Below the pieces are notes generated by a model. It was not told where the DNA came from and made no database searches. It saw only the letters and a list, made by a program, of their open reading frames with translations. From Canna indica (taxonomy: Eukaryota > Streptophyta > Magnoliopsida > Zingiberales > Cannaceae), in the NCBI GenBank assembly GCA_034359265.1, contig CP136890.1, forward strand, positions 1,800,501 through 1,864,500: a DNA stretch of 64,000 nt. The letters run 5' to 3'. Below, piece by piece: positions 12,775 to 22,264 of the stretch (position 1 is its first letter; the number at the start of each line of letters is the position of its first letter). Position numbers and translations under genes: made by a program.

Positions 12775-13070
12775 CAGATGTGAAACACGCAACAATTTGC
12801 GCAGATCTGAAGAAGAAGAAGAGGGATGCAGTGGTGGAGGAGGAGGAGAAATACCGGAGCTGAAGTCGGAGAACAGGAGGAAGGAGGGCGGATCCATACC
12901 TGAGTCTGAGAGATCGGAGAGAGTGCAGCGCAGCGTCCGGCGTGAGAGTCTAAGAGAGATCGGAGAGATGTTGATGCTTGATGGCTGATGCGGCGTGAGA
13001 ATAGAGAGATGGGAGAGAGGAAATGGGTAACGGGGTTCGGGTTAGGGTAGGGTTAATGTTTTAGGATTTT
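12775..13070 (-). promoter_or_regulatory. duplicate of the ESP1 leader exon and promoter
   Basis: Near-identical to 20570-20850, the 5' end of the ESP1 gene, in the same orientation. On the - strand it includes the same untranslated exon ending CTCAGACTCAG|GTATGG (donor; exon low edge 12900) and the GGGTTAGGG-type upstream sequence. It lies 5.2 kb upstream of the RMD5 coding exon in the correct orientation to provide its leader. Transcription from it is not shown by sequence alone. Confidence 0.7.
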
Positions 13071-13079
13071 AAATAAAGG

Positions 13080-13080
<1 letters not shown>

Positions 13081-13111
<31 letters not shown>
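13081..13111. repeat. (ATT)n microsatellite
   Basis: About ten consecutive ATT units directly upstream of the duplicated ESP1-like promoter; a similar ATT run occurs at 20988-21007 near the source region. Confidence 0.9.
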
Positions 13112-13117
13112 ATTATA

Positions 13118-13402
13118 TAGTGCATCCCTCTTCTTCCTCTTCGTCTTCTTCAGATCTGCGCAAATTATTGCTTGTTTCACATCTTTGTTTCCCAATTGCT
13201 GCCTTCCTAATTTGATATTTTTCACATTTAATCCTCGTTTTTTCCCGAAAATAATTGTACTATAGCTATTTAGGAATGTCTCATTTCCAACTCTTATTAG
13301 ATAGAGATTCGTCTAATTCAGAGAACCTCGAAGTTGTAGCATTTGTTATTTGATGGGTATTATTATATTCAAACTACCCAGAGCTAGTGCAATCAAATTT
13401 CA
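13118..13402. repeat. inverted copy of the ESP1 leader-intron region
   Basis: The reverse complement of this stretch matches about 20304-20627 (for example AGATAGAGATTCGTCTAATTC here versus GAATTAGACGAATCTCTATCT there). Together with 12775-13070 it makes an inverted repeat: the block containing TTTGCGCAGATCTGAAGAAG at 12796 reappears inverted at about 13140-13165. Confidence 0.85.
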
Positions 13403-14605
13403 CCTTATTTGGACGAAGCTTAATATGGTTTAATAATGTATAATATAATATAATAGTACATGGTACGATACTATAATCATTATTTTTTTATTTAAAAAAA
13501 TGGTAGGATACGATATGATTAAATAACAGTAATTACATAGGAAAGTAACGTTTTGATTGAGCCGATGAAGAACGATAAGAAAAAGTCTAGTTCGATATAC
13601 GTAAATAAAGTGAATAAGAGAAATTATAAAATTTGATTGAAAGTATTTTAGAAATAATATTTCATTGAATCATGAGGAATCATCAAAGTCATGATTATAA
13701 AAATTGGCCAAAATTCATAATTTTCAAACCATGAGATGTAACATGACTATCCTTTGAAAATTTTCCCAAATAAAAATTGAACAATGACATACCATATATA
13801 AAATTAGACTTTATCATGAAACAAACAAGTCGAGTGGTATGTGTTGCTTTTTGCTTAGTCGAGTTTGTAGCATGCATTTGAATGTTCTTGTGCTTGTATT
13901 TGGTTTATAGCGAACTTGTATCAAGTTAATTATATAGTTAAAAATTAGTTTATACATACATATATTTTTATAATAGATAAGTAATAGATAATAATAAGAT
14001 TAATAACTAGTTAAGAAGTATTTAATAAAAATAAAAATAACTAGTAGTTCAGAATAATAGTATTATTGTTTACAATACAAAAATAAAATAAAATAAAAAT
14101 AAAAAACATTAATTATAACTAGTTTATTAAAAAAAATAAAATTATTGTCTATTATTATTAACAATAGTTAACGAGTAATTAATAACTAGTTATTAATTAT
14201 ACTTTTTTTTGGAAAAAAACTAGTTATTAATTATAAAAATAAAAATAACAAACAAAAACAAGAGACCAATTATATTTTAGCTGGTGGAAGCATCAAATGA
14301 CATAAGATTATTTATACATGGAGTCGTAGTCTATAAATGACAGAAATTACAAAATGGGAGGTCAGACATGAGAAGGCCAACTAAAAAAAACTATCATAAC
14401 AGCATGCGGCGCATGCCCAGTTATGAGTGCACAAACCTTTTTTTTTCCAATTTAATTTTTTTGTATCACATAAAGCGACAGTCATAAAATATTTTAAAAA
14501 ATTTATACCTTAATGCAGGTGCAACAAAAGAATTAGCAGCACTTTAAATAACGCTTTATAGTTTATACCACTCAATCTGATAAAATGTTTCAGAGGTTTA
14601 TAAGT

Positions 14606-14955
14606 CTTAAATTTTCTTTTGCAGTGACCAAAGTCAAATGTTCTTACAAGCAATCCATTTACGAATAATAATTAGACACTTACCAACCGTGAGTAGTACA
14701 GTCGGTGACAATATGTTGAATATTACCTAAAAATTTAGAATTCAAATCTTAGTATGATCATCTCTAACTTTTTATTTTTGTTAAAAAATAATAATAATTA
14801 GACACGTTAGGACCATTTTGACCTAAACCCATCTCATTCAGTTGGTATTTAGGATTACTCAGGACTTAAAGATTTGCTGTTGTGATAGACCTAAACATGC
14901 AAACTGTTTATGAATCATAATTAGACATGTTCAGGCCACTTTGACTTCACTCCAT
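14606..14955. repeat. dispersed repeat, copy with empty hAT site
   Basis: Homologous to 24877-24999 plus 25742-25850 (shared blocks AAGTCTTAAATTTT, CAATCCATTTA-GAATAATAATTAGACA, CATGCAAACTGTTTA). It has a single GTTGGTAT (14841-14848) where the 25 kb copy has an hAT-like element flanked by two. It also carries its own insertion at 14680-14789. Confidence 0.8.
14680..14789 (+). mobile_element. candidate SINE, 16-bp target duplication
   Basis: This 110-bp insertion interrupts the dispersed repeat and is flanked by exact copies of AATAATAATTAGACAC (14664-14679 and 14790-14805). The related copy at 24.9 kb lacks it. It has an A-box-like segment near its start (GTACAGTCGGTGAC), a degenerate B-box (ATTCAAATCT) and an AT-rich 3' tail, consistent with an old tRNA-derived SINE. 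The class is inferred; the insertion itself is directly visible. Confidence 0.65.
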
Positions 14956-16157
14956 CTTGGCAAGGCTCGAATGTTTCATATGAAATTGGAGGGGAGCCAC
15001 ACGCCACCAACCCTTTGTAGTTGTAGGTTGACAAGCTTTGTCCTTATCATTTATATTTTCTCTCTCTCTCTCTCCTCTCTTTTTCTTTAAGGTAGTTTTG
15101 CCTCATTGTATTACTCGATTAATGCGGCTATATATATTGACATAGATTTGGCAACCGATACCACTGAGTGGCAAAAGATTCTGTCATCCACATGATTTAA
15201 ACCAGTATACATGACAAAATCGGGTGGTTATTGGCAATAGTTCTTTACAATATTACAAAAGAACAAGGGCAAGCCAATTTGCTGACAGAAAAAATATCTA
15301 CTATATATTATTGAAGTATTGCTATATCCTTCTAAAAATGTGCCTGATAATTTTCCTAATCACTCGCAATGGTATGAATTATAATTTTATCAATAATCAT
15401 AAGCACTTTATTACAGCGTGAGTATTTCGAAGATTTAAAAGGATTTGGCCTTTTTGATATATAGATGGAAAAAATGATCATTCTTAGTAACGTTTATTTC
15501 ACAATAACTAAATATCTTCTATATATCAAAACAATCTTCTATATATCTCCATGCAAGTAAAGGTCATCAAAAGATAAGCATATATTTCATATGAAAAAGG
15601 CTATAATAGGGCATTGGGAAATGGGAATAGCTCTCATGCTTACCTGTGGAGGGTCCAAGAAGAATGTTGGAGACGATGCACATGGACGCCAAATTGGCAA
15701 ATTCTTACCTTGTGAGATGAACTAATAACAAAATAATTTCATGTGCTGTCTGTTGCAGCGGACACTCAGTGGTAAAAATTCCTCACTTTAATGATTATAC
15801 AAGTTCAACAAACTATAGCAAGTGTTACAATTAGGGAAACAGATTACAAGAAGCAATTTTTCAAGTCAAGAAAAATGACGAAAGACATCCAAACAGAATG
15901 GTGACTTTAGATGACGACGGAATGCTAAGTCTGTATTGTTAGCCTAACATCATCGTCCCAATATTGTTCATCCAAGGGCCCTGAGGCTAATAATGTCTAT
16001 GTTCGGTTAATGACAACTTTAGACAGCTTAGGTAAATTGCCAGCGGCGAGATAACACATCAAACGAGCAAGCCACATAATGATTCTTGGTTTAGATTTTC
16101 AAGTAGAGTTATTCTACTCTAGCAGAACGGAAGCTATGCGAAGGGTCCATGTCATCA

Positions 16158-19100
16158 CTATCTTAGCATTTCTTGAAGTTGAAGCACTTGGTTCCTCTGC
16201 TCCAGAGGTAGAAGATTTATCTGTTCTGGTGTAAGGCTCATAACTTGCTGAAGCAATGCCTTCTCCATTTCCGGTGTCAGCTGAACCACAATGGTAAGAG
16301 AATTGATCAATAACAGTGATATAATTTTGGATTGTACAACAAAATTTGAGGCCCCGAGAACTAGTACCACAGGTCGGGGTTGCTGAACACTGATGCCCGA
16401 GGCCATCTGCCCAGAAGCCATGGGTGGTGGTCCTAGAAGTTGAGTCCCTGCTGTAGTTGCTTCTGATGGGCCAGGTCCCCAAGGAGATCCTCTGTCAGTT
16501 TGCATGGAGGTGCCAGCTTGGGTGCCATAGTCTGGACCTACATGTGAAGAACCAGCCTGCTAAAAGAGAGCAGGTTTTGTTTATTAGGAGCTATTTCATT
16601 AGAACTGCCTTCAAGGCTTCAACTAATCAATTTGTTTATAACACAGTGCCACAACTTATTGTGTAGATCTAAAAAATAAAAGCTCGAGCAAACTCAAGAC
16701 TGAATGTTTATAACACAATGCCACAACTTATTGTGTAGATCTAAAAGATAAAAGGTCAAGCAAGCTCAAGACTGTGACTCCAAATAATAAGGAACGACGA
16801 AATTTTTACTGTATCTGGTAATATTGAATAACGTACCATGCAAAATAAGGGAGGAATCTTTTGTTGCTTTTGTTGCTCAAGGAATTTTAAAAGTTTTTGA
16901 TCAAGTAGACATGCAACCTAACAAGAGAGAGTGGCTTGGCATAACGGTAAAGTTACCACTTGTGACCTAGAGGTCATGGGTTCGAACCACAGAAATCGTC
17001 TCTTTGCAGAAAAAAGCAAGAGGAAGACTGCGTACATTCCCTCCCCAGAGCCCACAAAAGTGGGATTGCTTCGTGCACCAGGTCACCCTTTCTACACATG
17101 CAACCTAACAACTCAACATTCTCTTGATCAATGGACATGTCTTGTTTCCTTGGGTTGTTTACATTTCTAAACATTTTAAGTCAAACATTTTTTTTATTTG
17201 TGGAAGAATCATGAAAGTGCACCTGGTAAAGAAATTCAACCTAGCAACTAAACATTCTCTTGACCACTGTACACGTATTGTTTCCTCAGGTTATTTAAAT
17301 TGCTAAATATTCTAAGACAAACATGTTTTTTATCTGAAGCAGAATCATGAAAGTGCACCTGGTAAAGACGCTGAGGTGGTGGCTGATTTGGAAGTGGTGG
17401 CTGACCTTGTGGGAAGGAAGATGGGGGAGGAACGCCTGACTGCACAATTCAGAAAGTATGTAATATTTTGATAAAAGGTCCTGCCACACATAAGATAAAC
17501 CACAGTTCCTGTAAAAGTCGCCAAAGTTCAATTGTTTACTTACATGAAACAAGGGTTGTGATAAAAGCAATTGAGGTGCACTTGAAGGTTGAAGGCCAAG
17601 AGTGTGAGGCATCTGTGGATGAAGCTGATGAGTAAAAGGTGGCATTGCAACTGGTCTAGGATGAAATGGTAATGGTGGCTGCAGGGTCTGGTTGAATATG
17701 CCAGGATTTTGCAAAGCTTGCTGTAGTTGTATAGGCGCCATTGCCAAATGGGGTGGTAAAGTTGAGTAGTACGGTGGAGGGGCAGGTAAAGATACATTTG
17801 GAATTTGGGAAGATTGTACAGGTGGCATTGAAGGAATTGGAACATTTGAAAAACTCTTGGTTTGTGGCACTGAAAGTCCTGATGGCGCTTGAGAGGGGAA
17901 GGTTGATGGGGGAATAGATGGAAGTGGCATGGAATTGGATGGTTGTGGTGGCTGTTGTTGTCTAGCTGGTATAAGGGTTTGAGATGAATTAGGTTCAGAC
18001 TGTGCTCTAACTTGAGCTGGTAATGTCTGAGAACTTTGAACACTTGGTGGTGATCCAACTTGTGCTGGTTGTGGTTTTGACGGTTTTTGTTGGATATTGG
18101 GCATCTAAGAAATAAAAAAGACGAAGAAAAACATTAATTATACACAATCGTTGATACACAAAGTAGCTTGTGAAAAAAATAACATAAAAGATTACCACGT
18201 TAGGAGGCTGCACCATTCCAAGCATTATTTGAGCCTGAAAAGAACCCACCATCGCAAATATATAGAGTTTAAAGATTTAAGCACAACAAATATTAGAATG
18301 ATGGGTGTCAAGAAAATGGTAACATGAAAAACGTGTAACCTTAATGAAACTATGAAAGATTATATGTAGCATTAGAAAATGTAAACTGTTTCTCTTATAA
18401 ACAAAAATGAGAACTTATTTCCTATCCTAATTGTCCTCATAATTGTAACTACTGAACAATCATATCTATCATAAATTAGGGCATCCAAACACAGCTTTGT
18501 TAGGTCATAGCACTAGCCTAATTTTAGTTATGTTAGAATCATATGCCTGATCTGGCATAACAAACATAATTTATTATATTCATCAGCTTTAAGGTCTTCT
18601 CACCAACATTCTAACATAAAACCTACTGGACAAATTTTGGCTATACAAAATTTCACTCAACTTGCATATTTTTGTTCATGTCTCTTAAACCTCGGAATAT
18701 CCATCAGCTTTAAGATCTTTTCACCAACATCCTAACATAAAACCTACCAGACCAATTTTGGCTATACAAAATTTCACTCAAGTTGCATATTTTTGTTCAT
18801 GTCTCTTAAACCTCGGAATATCTTCACTCATTCAGCACTGTTGCCAGTAGGTGTATTATTCACTAATCAATAATCAAGACATTACTGGAAATAACATTCC
18901 ATTTTTACTTGTGCAGCCATTTTGCCAATAGCTGCATCTTTGTAATCGAGACATTACACTAAAAGTAGTGATCAAGTTTCCACTAATTTAACCTTTAAGC
19001 GTAATAACATACATTTTTGCATGTTCACATAATCATAGCATACATCATTGAAAAATCCATCTAAGTTTTACTTTTTATCACCTTAACCATATATACTGGG

Positions 19101-19957
19101 CTCCTAGAAAGACAAACAATTATTATTTCACACACTTGGTGTGACCCTTTTCAGGAATAAAAAATTTACTAAGTGAAGATTAAAATATCCACCATACTTT
19201 AAATGCATACCAGGACTTCAGCTTCAATGAGTTGAGCTCCTAAAAGAGAATGAAACACAAAAAGTCCAATTAAGAATGGACTTATAATAAATGATATTAT
19301 ACGTTTTAAATCACAAATCATGTGAAATGGTTTCCTTGAGATACAGCCTTGAGCATGGTTTTATGGAGACACTAGTGTTCAAATTTAAAACCATCATAAA
19401 GAGATTCCAATGCTTTTGCATTCAAAGACTTGGATCAGTTGCACTATTATTTGCATTCAAGATTGCATATCTCCGTTATCTTTCAATTAACTTAGGTTAA
19501 TGATAATTGGAACCAGAAATATAAACGAGCCTGAATGTCTAATCCAAGTCATCAAAAATCAAAACAACCAATTCTTTATCAACTGAACAAAAGATCCTAT
19601 TAGCCAATATGACACATGAAAAGTTCAATGGGATTATTAACCTGGAAGAGTGCTCGGGTCAGCAGAGGGTTGTCAATGAGAATCTGCCTTGCTTGTTGCT
19701 GATTTTGATCTATCAAAGCCTGCAAAGGCAGAAAAGAAAAAGAATGCTCAGAACTATCAATTTCTCTTCAATAGTTTACTGGATATAAAACCAAGAAAAT
19801 ATAAGGGAAGGATTTTGTTTCATTGAAGAGGTGGCCAGGAGCATACTTTCATTTGAGACATAATATCATAGAGCTGGGCTTTTGGTAGGCCCGCAAACGG
19901 CGAGGTGAAGTTGCTTCCAGGTTGCTGCTGCTGCTGCAACGACTGTTGCATCGCCAT
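16158..19957 (-). CDS. ESP1: ESP1-type CstF64-like protein lacking an RRM
   Basis: Cleavage-stimulation-factor-like protein of mRNA 3'-end formation, matching Arabidopsis ENHANCED SILENCING PHENOTYPE 1, a CstF64 relative without the RNA-recognition motif. Coding exons in transcript order: 19847-19957, 19642-19719, 18196-18234, 17544-18104, 17359-17439, 16368-16556 and 16158-16280, total 393 residues. Residues 1-76 form the CstF64 hinge (GLPKAQLYDIMSQMK, ALIDQNQQQARQIL, LLTRALFQAQIMLGMV). Residues 77-353 are Pro/Gln/Ser-rich and low complexity. Residues 354-393 are the CstF64 C-terminal helix bundle (LTPEQINLLPLEQRNQVLQL). The start is the first ATG after an acceptor at 19960, and an untranslated exon lies upstream at 20692. 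The 16556 acceptor is a NAGNAG (16559 would add Gln). A SINE and tandem duplications occupy the introns. Confidence 0.92.
16634..16777. repeat. tandem duplication, 72-bp unit, in an ESP1 intron
   Basis: Two copies (16634-16705 and 16706-16777) share GTTTATAACACA-TGCCACAA and TTATTGTGTAGATCTAAAA. Confidence 0.9.
16925..17095 (+). mobile_element. tRNA-derived SINE in an ESP1 intron
   Basis: 171-bp element with a clear polymerase III promoter: A-box TGGCTTGGCATAACGG near 16931 and a perfect B-box GGTTCGAACC at 16979-16988. The body resembles plant tRNA SINEs (CTCTTTGCAGAAA, ACTGCGTACATTCCCTCCCC, TCGTGCACCAGG). Flanking target duplications ACATGCAACCTAACAA lie at 16909-16924 and 17096-17111. It is antisense to the host gene, between coding exons 5 and 6. 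Confidence 0.9.
17098..17367. repeat. tandem duplication overlapping an ESP1 splice donor
   Basis: Unit of about 135 bp; the block AGAATCATGAAAGTGCACCT occurs at 17206 and again at 17341. The second occurrence spans the end of exon 5 and its donor (CAG|GTGCAC on the - strand). The first is an extra copy of that junction within the intron. Confidence 0.85.
18581..18821. repeat. tandem duplication, 121-bp unit, in an ESP1 intron
   Basis: Two closely similar copies starting at 18581 and 18702; each begins CATCAGCTTTAAG and ends CTCTTAAACCTCGGAATAT. High identity suggests a recent event. Confidence 0.92.
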
Positions 19958-20691
19958 CCCCTGTCACTGAACTCCCCACTGTCTTCTTGGCTCTCTCACT
20001 ACCGCTTCTCAAGTTTCCCAATAGATAAAATATGGGAAACCTAAGAGCTAAAAGAAGTTCGGGGAGAAATGGCAATTTAATCCAAGCTACAATATGATTT
20101 ATGAAAACTAATGTTAAATCCAGTCCCATAGAACTTTACTTGCTCGATCCAGGGCCAGGCTGATCCTAAATGCTCATCTTACTTGATACAAGTTCGGTCC
20201 AAAATCAAATACAAGCACAAGAACATTCCAATGCATGCTACAAACTCGACTAAGCAAAAAGCAATACATACCACGGATATCCCATTATAGTACCAACAGA
20301 AGAAGTTTGATTGTACTGGCTATTCGTAATTTGAAATATAATACTCATCAAAGAACAAATGCTACAACTTCAAAGTTCTCTGAATTAGACGAATCTCTAT
20401 CTAAGAGGAGTTGGAAGTGAGACATTCCCATAATAGCTATAGTGCGATCATTTTCGGAAAAAACAAGGATTAAATGTGAAAATGATCAAATTATGAAGGC
20501 AGCAATTCGGAAACAAAGATGTGAAACAAGCAATAATTTTTAAATTATGAAGGGTGCAATTCGGAAATAAAGATGTGAAACACGCAATAATTTGCGCAGA
20601 TCTGAAGAAGAAGAGGGATGCAGTGGTGGAGGAGGAGAAAAACCGGAGCTGAAGTCGGAGAACAGGAGGAAGGAGGCCGCCGGATCCATAC

Positions 20692-20850
20692 CTGAGTCTG
20701 AGAGATCGGAGAGAGTGCAGCGTCCGACGTGAGCGTCTGAGAGAGATCGGAGAGATGTTGATGCTTGATGGCTGATGCGGCGTGAGACTAGAGAGATGGG
20801 TGAGAGGGAATGGGTAACGGGTTCGGGTTAGGGTTAATGTTTTGGATTTT
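20692..20850 (-). promoter_or_regulatory. ESP1 untranslated first exon and proximal promoter
   Basis: On the - strand an exon-like GA/CT-rich leader ends at CTCAGACTCAG|GTATGG (low edge 20692). This donor pairs with the acceptor at 19960, three bases before the ESP1 ATG, leaving a leader intron of about 730 bases. Upstream sequence contains GGTTAGGGTTAATG, a telomere-like motif. The exact transcription start is not determinable. The whole block is duplicated at 12775-13070. Confidence 0.65.
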
Positions 20851-22264
20851 AAATAGTTGATAATTAATTTATATATACATATATATTTGTATAATAGAAA
20901 AGTAGTAGTTAATAACTACTTATTAATTATAAAAATAAACTAATTAATAACTAGTTCAGAAGTAATTAATAAAAATAACTTGTAATTATTATTATTATTA
21001 TTATTATTTCTACTACAAATGAAATAAAATATTAATAATAAAAATAAGAATATATTTATCAAAAAAATAAGAATATTATAATAAAATAAAATAAAATATA
21101 TTTTTACTTGTTATTGCTTGAAGTCGGGGTAATGCGGATCTACGCATCTCCTAATCCAATGTTGTTCCGATGGGGGACCTACAGAAGTACAATGACACTT
21201 TGACATTTAAGTATATGGGTATGAAATTGAAATTGAGAATATACCTAACGTGCTTCGTGCATATTTATCATACATGTTAGGGATGTCTCATGGAGATGTT
21301 CCTAAATATTGCATAAATATGCTCGGAATAAGTCAAAATTTATTTCAAAAATATCGAGTTCATTACTATCGAATCGCTAGTAATTAATGAATGACGTAGA
21401 TGTCATTGTATGGCCGAATGTTACTTCCGAGTTAGATTATAATTGACTTGACTTGAGTTTGATATATAAATGTGAGTGTTTCCAAGCCTAATCTAACCGA
21501 GCCCAATAATATTAATTTTCATTATTTTTTTTTATTTTTTTTTTAATATATGCACTAAATAAATAATAGATATAAATTTATTTTTCTTCGTATTCCTCTT
21601 TATCCTTTGAAATAAAAGCCCAAAATATCAAAATATTTTTTTTTATCATTCCTTTGAGTTTAGAAAATCTCACTTTTTTAGTGTTCCGATTGCTGCCATC
21701 TCTTTTTTTTTTTTTTTTTGACAAACAAACACTAATTTTGACAACTAAAACTTTAGTTTATTTTCAGGAAAGAAATATAAGATTAAAAAATCAAATAGAA
21801 AAAGTTGAAACTAAACAAAGAAAATGAAAGTCAAAAACCAAATGAAGATCAGAGTTTCAAGTGAAACTCTTATGGATACTTGGATTATCAAAATGAAAAC
21901 CAACGTAGATCTGAAGGACAAAAATTGAGCCATTGTTGTAATTACATATCATAGGCACAAGGTGAGCTGATAGGCGGAAAGTAACAGCTAAGTATTAATA
22001 AGAGAACCAGAGAACTCATTTTTGTTAGTTCAGTAAGGTCCAATGTTACACAGGTCTCCAGGAAATGCTTTTAAAGATACGGTCTAAATTAAAACCACGC
22101 CACTACAAGTTAAAAACACACGCATAACTCTAAAATACATGGCTCTCTTCGTAGTAATTGATCAGTCTCGAATGCTCCAAATAGTGTATGCATACGATCA
22201 ATCTATAACGATCCATGCATACTCGTTCGGGACCCCCAAAAAATTGGGTATCCTCAGTGCTGGC
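20851..22264. other. AT-rich intergenic region
   Basis: No gene recognised. It includes an ATT run (20988-21007), poly-T stretches (21526-21544 and 21700-21718) and a less AT-rich patch at 21118-21200 of unknown nature. The last several hundred bases are probably the 3' UTR of the GIP1-like gene. Confidence 0.5.

Larger units (their letters stand above)
13403..16157. other. intergenic, AT-rich, with repeats
   Basis: No gene found. About 13930-14130 resembles the upstream flank of ESP1 (20860-21020: runs of TTAATAACTAGTT, TATACATA), so the duplication probably extends here in diverged form. A dispersed repeat with a SINE lies at 14606-14955. CT-rich and TATATC-rich patches occur at 15060-15080 and 15510-15550. 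The last bases before 16158 are probably the ESP1 3' UTR. Confidence 0.5.

Noticed and set aside
15600..15720. Short - strand segment reading ILLGPSTGK beside a GT donor, suggestive of an ABC-transporter Walker A motif
   Set aside because: Only about eight residues match, flanking residues do not fit ABCG transporters, and no neighbouring exon was found.
16931..16995. Apparent tRNA gene with A-box and B-box
   Set aside because: It lacks a foldable acceptor and anticodon arm, continues into a SINE body and is flanked by target duplications, so it is a SINE head.
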